From Candidatus Hydrogenedentes bacterium UBA2224 (GTDB lineage Bacteria; Hydrogenedentota; Hydrogenedentia; Hydrogenedentales; SLHB01): a stretch of 13,411 bases of DNA. Below the pieces are notes generated by a model, which was not told the DNA's origin, did no database searches, and saw only the letters and a program-made list of their open reading frames with translations. The translations under genes were made by a program, and so were the position numbers. Below are positions 6,745 through 13,411 of the stretch, piece by piece. Where the stretch lies: the NCBI GenBank assembly GCA_002348185.1, contig DDYW01000109.1, positions 17,400-30,810 of the forward strand, written 5' to 3'. Position 1 is the stretch's first letter. Each line of letters opens with the position of its first letter.

Positions 6745-9191
6745 ATCAACACCGACTGCCAACGTTGCCCAATCAGGCGGGCTACCCCGCTTCGCCAAAG
6801 GGGCCAAGTGCCGCCCCGGAGCAGAATCCTCTGCTGTTGGTTCACCGCCTGTTGCGCGGGCGATACGCGGCGGCGCTTCTTCTTGCGGGTCTGCTCGGCC
6901 TTGTCGGCGGCCTCTGCGGCTACAAGGCGCTGTCGCTGGAATATCAGAGCACCGCTCAGATTCGCATCGCGCCGGTGATGCCCAAAGTCCTCTTTGAAAG
7001 CGAGCAGAGCAGCGTGCTGCCCATGTTCGATTCCTTCGTACAGACGCAGGTCTCGCTCATCCAGAGCCGTCGCGTCGTCGACATGGCCATGCAGGGCGCG
7101 ACCTGGAAAGGCGCCGGCGGCGAGTATTCCCTCGAGCGCGTCGGCGATTTCATGGAACAACTGAGCGTTGTCCATCCCAAAAACACCGAGATTATTCAGG
7201 TGTCGTTCACGGACCGCGAGCCGCGGGCCGCCCAGGCGGGGGCCAAATCGGTCGTCGACGCGTATCTGGGCATCTACGGGGGCGAGGACCTCGATACCGC
7301 AACCCAGCGGTTCGAATTGCTGGAAGAACGGGCCAAGTCGCTCGCCAACGAGATCGAGGGTTACCAGTCTCAGATGTACGAGATCGCCAACGAATACGGT
7401 TCGAACGCCCTTGAAGGAATCTATGCGTTTGAGGCCGAAGAACTGCAAAAGCTGCAGACCGAGCTCGAGTCCGCGAAAATTGAGTTGGCGACGTTTGAAT
7501 CCGCGAGCAAGGACGGCATTCTGCCGAATATCGGAAAAGACCCCACCAAACTCACCGTAGAGGAAATCGCAACCGTCGACAGCTGGATGCAGCAACTCCT
7601 CGATACCCGGAAACAGCTCCGCTGGAGCATGGACGAGATCAAAACGCGATACAAGGATCCTGAACAGCGTCCCGAATATCGCCTGGCGCGGGAACGCTTG
7701 AATACCCAGGAAGAGGAGATCGAGAACTACGCGAGCCTGTACCGGGAGCAGGCCGCGACCAATGCCGGATTGTCCACGGCGGGGGCAAATACCGCCGAAA
7801 CCATGAAGGCGGACCTGGAATTGAGGGTCGAGCGCCTTCAACAGCTTTTCGATGAGAAGCGGGAACGCACGCTGGCGCTGGGCAGGCAGAACCTCCAGAT
7901 CGAAAAACTCCGGGGCCAGATTGCCCGTGCGCAGGAAAGTCTCGACAAGACCAACGCCCGCATCGAACAGTTGAGCATTGAATCCGCCATCGGCGGCCGC
8001 ATCGATTTACTGACCGAAGCGGATATGCCCTCTTTGCCGTCAAATGCCCGCCGGCGCACCCAATTTGCCATTCTGGGCGGCATGGGCGGCGCCGGACTCG
8101 GTATCGCATTGGTCATGTTGTTCGGCCGGGTCAACCGGCGGATACGCGACGTGGTGGATGCGGAAACGTCCCGCCCGAAACTGCTCGGCGTACTTCCCGA
8201 ACTCCCGGAGAGACTCTCCGACCCGGGGGAGGCCATGCTCACCGCGCAAAGTGTCCACCATATCCGGACGCTGCTCCAGATACATGCGGGAGCGCAACAG
8301 CCCGTCTCGCTCACGGTCACCAGCGCAAGCAGCGGGACCGGCAAGACCAGCCTGGTCCTCTCGCTGGGCTTGTCGTTCGCCGCGGCAGGAAGCCGTACTC
8401 TGCTTATTGATGCGGACCTGGTAGGCACGGAGCTTACGCGCCGGACGCGCGCGGCCGGTTGGCTCAGCCTGGGGCGTGTCTTGAGTGAATATGACATGAT
8501 CAGCGAGGACGAGCGCCAGAAGGCGATGGGCGCTGCCAGCTCTCCGGACGCGGGCCGGCAGGGGGGGGCGCCGGATCTGGCGGGAGCCGAATTGGCGCAC
8601 GGACTCTCGATTCATAGCGAGCCGGGAATGGGCCTGGCCGATGCGCTCCGCGGCGAGCCGATCGGGAACTGTATTTCCACTCTGGGCGTGCCAAACCTCT
8701 GCATACTTCCTGCCTGTGGGGCTTCCGGAATTGCGGCCAACGGTTTTTCGCCTGCGTCTGCGCGCATGCTCCTCGACCAGGTCTCCGGAGCCTACGATGT
8801 CGTGTTGGTGGATACGGGGCCAATACCCGGTCAAACGGAATCGTCCGTAATGGCCGCCTGCACCGACGGTGTAATCATGATGGTATCGCGCGGTGAGCAT
8901 GACGCTGACGTGCGCAAGGCCCTGCAGCACCTGGAACTGATAAACGCGCAGATAATCGGACTGGTATTCAATCGGGCCAAAAACCACGATATGGAGCGTT
9001 CCGGCTATTCTTCGTCGAGAGCCAGTAAGCGCTCCGCTTCGGGCGAGGCGGAGAGTGGCGGCCATATCAGTGAGGTTTTGGCTGGCGCGGAGGCCTATGC
9101 CCGCTTTGGTCCGCTCGCGCAGTCCGTGCTGTGCATGTCAATGGATTCGGTCATTTCCCGGGGGGCCGTCGGGGAACAGTCCAGTTCGTAA
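6741..9191 (+). CDS. Wzz/GumC-type chain-length determinant fused to a BY-kinase-like ATPase
   Basis: 816 residues. A Pro-rich cytoplasmic start is followed by TM1 (about 42-60), a periplasmic Wzz domain with long coiled coils (about 190-410), a PSLP motif (430-433) before TM2 (442-461), and a cytoplasmic ATPase domain from about 500. The ATPase has Walker A ASSGTGKT (529-536, Lys535), Walker A' LLIDADL (554-560, Asp557 and Asp559) and Walker B VVLVDTG (687-693, Asp691). Such proteins set polysaccharide length and control export through cycles of tyrosine phosphorylation. Oddities: about 70 residues separate Walker A' from the GLADALRG element (631-638), where about 20 is usual, and the C-terminal tail has only two tyrosines (Tyr756, Tyr786) instead of a Tyr cluster. 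It may be a regulatory ATPase rather than an active autokinase. The start overlaps the epsI stop. Confidence 0.9.
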   Translation: MNQHRLPTLPNQAGYPASPKGPSAAPEQNPLLLVHRLLRGRYAAALLLAGLLGLVGGLCGYKALSLEYQSTAQIRIAPVMPKVLFESEQSSVLPMFDSFVQTQVSLIQSRRVVDMAMQGATWKGAGGEYSLERVGDFMEQLSVVHPKNTEIIQVSFTDREPRAAQAGAKSVVDAYLGIYGGEDLDTATQRFELLEERAKSLANEIEGYQSQMYEIANEYGSNALEGIYAFEAEELQKLQTELESAKIELATFESASKDGILPNIGKDPTKLTVEEIATVDSWMQQLLDTRKQLRWSMDEIKTRYKDPEQRPEYRLARERLNTQEEEIENYASLYREQAATNAGLSTAGANTAETMKADLELRVERLQQLFDEKRERTLALGRQNLQIEKLRGQIARAQESLDKTNARIEQLSIESAIGGRIDLLTEADMPSLPSNARRRTQFAILGGMGGAGLGIALVMLFGRVNRRIRDVVDAETSRPKLLGVLPELPERLSDPGEAMLTAQSVHHIRTLLQIHAGAQQPVSLTVTSASSGTGKTSLVLSLGLSFAAAGSRTLLIDADLVGTELTRRTRAAGWLSLGRVLSEYDMISEDERQKAMGAASSPDAGRQGGAPDLAGAELAHGLSIHSEPGMGLADALRGEPIGNCISTLGVPNLCILPACGASGIAANGFSPASARMLLDQVSGAYDVVLVDTGPIPGQTESSVMAACTDGVIMMVSRGEHDADVRKALQHLELINAQIIGLVFNRAKNHDMERSGYSSSRASKRSASGEAESGGHISEVLAGAEAYARFGPLAQSVLCMSMDSVISRGAVGEQSSS

Positions 9192-9202
9192 AAAGGTAGG
9201 TT

Positions 9203-12200
9203 ATGCGCAAGAAACGTCTGATCATCGTTTTGACGACGCTACTCGTCGTGTTATGTGCCGTGGGAGGAGCTGTCTACTACCGCCATGCCTCCCTGAACAG
9301 GCAGGCCCTGGCGTGCCGTGCGCGCGGCATGGAAGCCGCTGAAGCCGGCGACCACACCACGGCCCTCGACCAGGTGGGCCGGTATTTGCAGCGCTTTGGC
9401 ATGGACAAGGACGTGGATGCCCTGTTTGCCTATGGCAAGGCGCGCAGGAATGTCCCCGCTCCCAACAACAAGCACCTGCAGCAGGCCATGGCGGTCTTTG
9501 CGCGAATTCTCGAATTGGACCCCGCACATAGAGGGGCCCAGAACGAGCTCCTTGACCTGTATACTTCCGTCGGCTTCGCGGAAGAAGCCACCGTGCTTGC
9601 GGACAAGATTCTCCCCGTTCCTCCACAGGGTACGCCACTCGAGAAACTTCTGACGGTCGAACACATGCCTGCGCTTCGTGCCAAAGCGGTTGCCCTCGCC
9701 AGGCAGCGTAAATTCGATGAGGCACTGCGGTTCGCTTCTTATGCCGTGAATCTCGCGCCGGAGGATCGGGAAAACCACCTGCTGGTATTTTCGCTCATGG
9801 AACGGGCCGGCAAACCGGCCGGTGAACTCCTGGCCTATGCGGAGGAGATCGCGGCGCTCGCACCCGCGGAACTGGAAAACCACTTCCTCGTTCTGGCAAA
9901 GATGCAGCAGGCCGGCAAGTCCGGCGAAGAGCTTCTTGCATACGCCACCGCACAGCAGGACAAACTCGCTTCGCAGGACGGCCTCTTGCAGGTGCTGCAG
10001 GCGACCGCACACGAAATCGCCGGAAATCACGAGGAAGCCAGACGCCTTCTTGAACAAGCTGCCGAACGCATCTCCCCCGATGTCAAGACCGTGTTCATTG
10101 TCAATAACTTCCTTAACAGGCTGGGCAGTTTCGATGCGTCGGTTCAACTGCTTGAACGAGCCGCCGCGGCATCCAGCGATGACCGCCTGCAGCTCATGCT
10201 CGTGCGCCAACTCTTCGAACGGGGAAACGCAAGCGCGGTGCTTGAGAAGACGAGTGGGACGCCGATTGAGGAGCTGGACACGGCCATGCTCGCCATCCGG
10301 GCCCTGGCCTGTGCGGCGGAACGCCAGACCGGCGATGTGAACGCGATTGCCACTGAATTGGAGCGCCGCGAAGGAGATGCGGTTGCGCGGGCATGGGCGC
10401 CCTTGTTGCGCGCGGTGTGGGGGGGAGGACAGGAAACCCCGCCCGCGGAGGTGGTGGCCCTGTGCGATGAAGCGATTGGCCTGCAGGGTGAGAACCCCTA
10501 TTTCCACTATCTGCGCGCCGTGGCCTGCGAACGTCTTGGCGAGACTGACCTCGCCTTAAGTTCCTGGCAGCATGCCCGGCAGTACGCGCCTGCCTGGGCG
10601 GAACCGGCCATCCGGACCGCCTCCCTGGCGGCCTCCATGGGAAACCGGGCCGAAGCCGTCCAGCTCGCTATGCAGGCGCTGAAACTGGCTCCCAACAACA
10701 TCGGCGTGGCCGCGGAAGCCGCCGTCATCATCGGAGGCGAGGCCGGACGCCTGACCGATGACGGAAGGCAGCAATTGTTCAAGTTGGTCGAGCAGGTTCA
10801 GACCGCTCGCCCGCTCGAGCCTCGAACGCTTCCGCTGTATGCCGACCTCCTGGCCCGCAACGGCGATGCGGCAGGAGCGGCCGATAAGATCAGGCAGGCC
10901 CTCAACTCCCAGGAGACGCTCTCGGATGCCGCGCTTCTGCAACTGGCGCGCGTGAGCGACACCCATGGCCTGGGGCTGGCCGAGGCCTGCTATGAGAAGG
11001 CCGAAGGCGCCGCCGGCATCACGCCGGGAATGGCGTTTGCCAGAGCGGTTTCCGCCCACAACGCGGGCGATGGCGACAAGGGTCTGCAGGACCTGGCCAC
11101 CGCGGTCAAAGCCGCCGAAGACTCGCCCGGATGGGAGACCGTCCTTCCGGAGTATCTCGAACTGACGGGCGCGCCGGATGCGGCCGAGGCCTGGGCCAAA
11201 GCGGCCGACCAACACGCCGACAACACCGGCGTGCAGCGGCGCGTCCTCGCCTCCAGAACGGCCTGGCAGGATACGGACCTCATCGGCCGCGTGATCGAGC
11301 GCTTGAAAGACCAGACCGGCGAACAGGCCATGGGCTGGAGGGTCGCACGGGCCCGATGGCTGCTGCTCACCGATTCCTCCGAGAAGGCCGCCGCCGAAGC
11401 CATCGCCATCCTGAACGACGTCATCCGCGCCTCCGCGCCGCAAGCCGACCGGCATACCTTGCTGGCGGCCGCGTTTGAACGCCTGAACAACTACGAAGGC
11501 GCCCTGTACAGCCTCACCAACGCCCTGCAGATTGCGCCCGAATCCAACGCCATCCGATTCCAGTTGGCGCGCATCTCCCAGATCCGGGGTCAGACCGACC
11601 GGGCACGGCAATACATCGAAGACGCGCTTCGCAATCCGGCGGTGTCCCCCGACGACATGCGCCGCGCCGCCGCCATATTCGCCTCGCAAAACGAGATCGA
11701 CCGCGCCATCGCGCTTCAGTTGCAGACGCATCCCCCGGAAGACCGCGAGAATCCGGCGGACCTCCTGCTCGCCGAGTTCTATCGCCGCGGCAACATGCCC
11801 GAAAAGGCGGAGGCGATCTGCACCCGCCTCCTCCAGGAAACCCCTACCGCGCAGGTCGTTCAGTTTACCGCCGACCTCCTCGCCTCCCAGGGACGCACCC
11901 AGGAAGCCGAAACCGTGCTTGCCCGGCTAGAGGCCGTCGAAACACAACCGGGAATCCGCGAGTTGATCCGCGCGGAGTACCAGAGCCGCTACGGTACCCC
12001 GGAGGATGCGCGGCGCCAGTTTGAAGCCGCCATCGCCGCGCGGCGCGACGATCCCGCCGTATGGAAACGCTACCTCGCTTTTCTAACGCGCAGCGGCGCT
12101 GCGGCAGAGGCCGCCGGCCTGCTCAGCGAAGCCGCCGCGGCCTGTCCCAATGAGCCCGTCTTCGCCCAACTGGCCGAACACAACGCCATCCTCAGCACGG

Positions 12201-13411
12201 TCGCGAACCGTCCCCTGGCCCAACCCCTCATCGCCACGGCCATCGAAATGCCCGGACGCCACGACGCGACCTTCGACGCCCTGCAAATCATCGCGAATAC
12301 CCCCGAGAACGACCCGGAGCGCCTCGCCCTCCAACTCCGCCAGCTCACCGAGCGCTACCCCAATTTCCTCGCCCTGAAAATGCAGCTCGTCCGCCTTTAC
12401 GGCAGCATGGGCCGTCATGACGACGCCGCAAAAGTCGCCGGCCAGGCCATGCGCGACTTCCCCAGCGAATACGAACCCGCCTGGCTCGCCGCCGAAGCCT
12501 ACGCCGCAACCGGCCAATGGATGGAATCCCTCCGCGCCGCCGAAAACTGGCGTAACCGCGCCCTTGGACGCGCCGAAGGCGCCGATCTCCTCATCGCGGA
12601 AGCACAGATCCGCCTCGGCGAAAGCTCCCAGGCCCTCGAAACCCTCCGCCCCTACGTCGACGGCTCCGGCGAGGCCGGACGCGACGGCTATTCCCCGGCG
12701 CTCGTACAGCAGGCCCGCGCACTCATCTCCGCCGCACAACCCGCGGAGGCCGCCGCACTCCTCCTGCCGCGCCTGACCCCCTCCGCCGACACCGACGACG
12801 CCCGAAAGGCCGCCACCCAATGGCGTATGGCATGGGTCCGCCTCGCCTCCTCCGAGATCAAGGACGATACCACCGCCACCGAATGGCTCCTCCAGGTCAC
12901 CCCGCGCATCCCCGACGCCGAACTCGGCGAGCGCCTCATGCTCGCCTCGGGATGGTACGCCCTCGCCAACCGAAACGCCGCCCCCGACAACCCCAGCCTG
13001 CAGAGCGCCCGCGCCACCCTCCAAACCCTCGCCGACTCGCCCGGCGCCGACGCCAAACTCTTCTTTGACCTCGCCGTCGTCGCCGACCTCGCCAAAGATT
13101 ACCCCCAGGCCGAAACCTGGTACCTCCGCGCACTCGACGCCGACCCCGCACTCGCCGTCGCCCGGAACAACCTCGCCATGCGCTACGTACTCGAAGAACG
13201 CCGCCTCGACGACGCACTCAAACTTGCCCGCGAAGCCGTCCAGGCCGAACCCGAAAACGCCAGCTACCACGACACCCTCGCCCAGGCCCAGGCCGCACTC
13301 GGAAACTACGACGACGCCATCCAGGCCCTCACCCGAGCCGCCGAACTCCAGCCCAACCAGCGAAAATGGCGCGACAACATCGAACTCATCAAACAGCGGC
13401 AACAGCAACCC
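9203..13411 (+). CDS. Very large membrane-anchored or secreted TPR protein (open at the right edge)
   Basis: From the ATG at 9203, 1403 codons are open to the window end, with no stop; the C-terminus is missing. AAGGTAGG lies just before the ATG and the gap from the previous stop is 11 bases, so it belongs to the operon. The start RKKRLIIVLTTLLVVLCAVGG is a signal peptide or anchor. The Cys there is preceded by Leu, so it is not a good lipobox. The remainder is alpha-helical, Ala-rich TPR-like repeats, mostly degenerate in the middle and clearest at the end (about 1284-1395, with LAKDYPQAETWYLRALDADP and LGNYDDAIQALTRAAELQP). Exosortase loci often encode a long TPR protein (PrsT type) thought to scaffold polysaccharide synthesis or export; this is inferred here and the protein is longer than usual. 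Third-base usage drifts strongly toward C in the last third. Confidence 0.88.
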   Translation, partial: MRKKRLIIVLTTLLVVLCAVGGAVYYRHASLNRQALACRARGMEAAEAGDHTTALDQVGRYLQRFGMDKDVDALFAYGKARRNVPAPNNKHLQQAMAVFARILELDPAHRGAQNELLDLYTSVGFAEEATVLADKILPVPPQGTPLEKLLTVEHMPALRAKAVALARQRKFDEALRFASYAVNLAPEDRENHLLVFSLMERAGKPAGELLAYAEEIAALAPAELENHFLVLAKMQQAGKSGEELLAYATAQQDKLASQDGLLQVLQATAHEIAGNHEEARRLLEQAAERISPDVKTVFIVNNFLNRLGSFDASVQLLERAAAASSDDRLQLMLVRQLFERGNASAVLEKTSGTPIEELDTAMLAIRALACAAERQTGDVNAIATELERREGDAVARAWAPLLRAVWGGGQETPPAEVVALCDEAIGLQGENPYFHYLRAVACERLGETDLALSSWQHARQYAPAWAEPAIRTASLAASMGNRAEAVQLAMQALKLAPNNIGVAAEAAVIIGGEAGRLTDDGRQQLFKLVEQVQTARPLEPRTLPLYADLLARNGDAAGAADKIRQALNSQETLSDAALLQLARVSDTHGLGLAEACYEKAEGAAGITPGMAFARAVSAHNAGDGDKGLQDLATAVKAAEDSPGWETVLPEYLELTGAPDAAEAWAKAADQHADNTGVQRRVLASRTAWQDTDLIGRVIERLKDQTGEQAMGWRVARARWLLLTDSSEKAAAEAIAILNDVIRASAPQADRHTLLAAAFERLNNYEGALYSLTNALQIAPESNAIRFQLARISQIRGQTDRARQYIEDALRNPAVSPDDMRRAAAIFASQNEIDRAIALQLQTHPPEDRENPADLLLAEFYRRGNMPEKAEAICTRLLQETPTAQVVQFTADLLASQGRTQEAETVLARLEAVETQPGIRELIRAEYQSRYGTPEDARRQFEAAIAARRDDPAVWKRYLAFLTRSGAAAEAAGLLSEAAAACPNEPVFAQLAEHNAILSTVANRPLAQPLIATAIEMPGRHDATFDALQIIANTPENDPERLALQLRQLTERYPNFLALKMQLVRLYGSMGRHDDAAKVAGQAMRDFPSEYEPAWLAAEAYAATGQWMESLRAAENWRNRALGRAEGADLLIAEAQIRLGESSQALETLRPYVDGSGEAGRDGYSPALVQQARALISAAQPAEAAALLLPRLTPSADTDDARKAATQWRMAWVRLASSEIKDDTTATEWLLQVTPRIPDAELGERLMLASGWYALANRNAAPDNPSLQSARATLQTLADSPGADAKLFFDLAVVADLAKDYPQAETWYLRALDADPALAVARNNLAMRYVLEERRLDDALKLAREAVQAEPENASYHDTLAQAQAALGNYDDAIQALTRAAELQPNQRKWRDNIELIKQRQQQP

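Noticed and set aside
6672..7841. 389-codon minus-strand frame
   Set aside because: Shadow of the chain-length determinant gene; no domain and no ribosome binding site context.
9251..10507. 418-codon minus-strand frame
   Set aside because: Shadow of the TPR gene in high-GC DNA.
12083..13408. 441-codon open frame on the minus strand with very Gly/Val-rich product
   Set aside because: It is codon-for-codon antisense to the TPR gene. Because the sense third base is nearly always C or G, antisense stops (which need a sense third base A) are rare. The product is low-complexity and has no recognisable domain.

Overview
The window is GC-rich, densely coding bacterial DNA. It carries two divergent gene groups separated by a roughly 800-base non-coding and regulatory region. 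A Tat-exported Gfo/Idh/MocA oxidoreductase of the type common in Planctomycetota-like bacteria, together with an exosortase/EpsI locus, points to a Gram-negative-type bacterium of the Planctomycetota, Verrucomicrobiota or Hydrogenedentota kind. The phylum is an inference from gene content only.

Left part, minus strand (1-2016). A secreted Gfo/Idh/MocA oxidoreductase with a twin-arginine signal peptide is followed 131 bases later by the start of a secreted GH36-type alpha-galactosidase that runs off the left edge. Together they look like a carbohydrate-processing module.

Middle (2017-2818). No convincing gene. The right half holds a consensus sigma-54 (-24/-12) promoter at 2617-2632 facing right. 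A perfect 7+7 dyad (2504-2521) lies about 130 bases upstream of the predicted start of transcription, an imperfect 12+12 dyad (2567-2592) lies just upstream of the promoter, and a small perfect dyad (2659-2673) lies in the leader. Sigma-54 control is known for other exosortase/PEP-CTERM systems.

Right part, plus strand (2819 to the right edge). Five tightly packed genes form one apparent operon: (1) an Alg14/PssD-like glycosyltransferase subunit; (2) an 884-residue chain fusing an Alg13/PssE-like subunit, a second GT-B (GT4-like) glycosyltransferase and a complete exosortase with its Cys/Arg/His active-site set; (3) EpsI; (4) a Wzz/GumC-type chain-length determinant fused to a BY-kinase-like ATPase; (5) a very large TPR protein, at least 1403 residues, still open at the window end. 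Two junctions are ATGA stop/start overlaps.

The unusual feature is the fusion. Exosortases are normally separate genes, whereas here sugar-transferring enzymes on the cytoplasmic side are covalently tied to a transpeptidase-like enzyme whose active site is expected on the outer face of the membrane. A working model is that glycan assembly, polymer length control (gene 4) and sorting or anchoring of C-terminally tagged proteins to the surface matrix are physically and transcriptionally coupled. No sorted substrate with a PEP-CTERM-like tail is encoded in the window.
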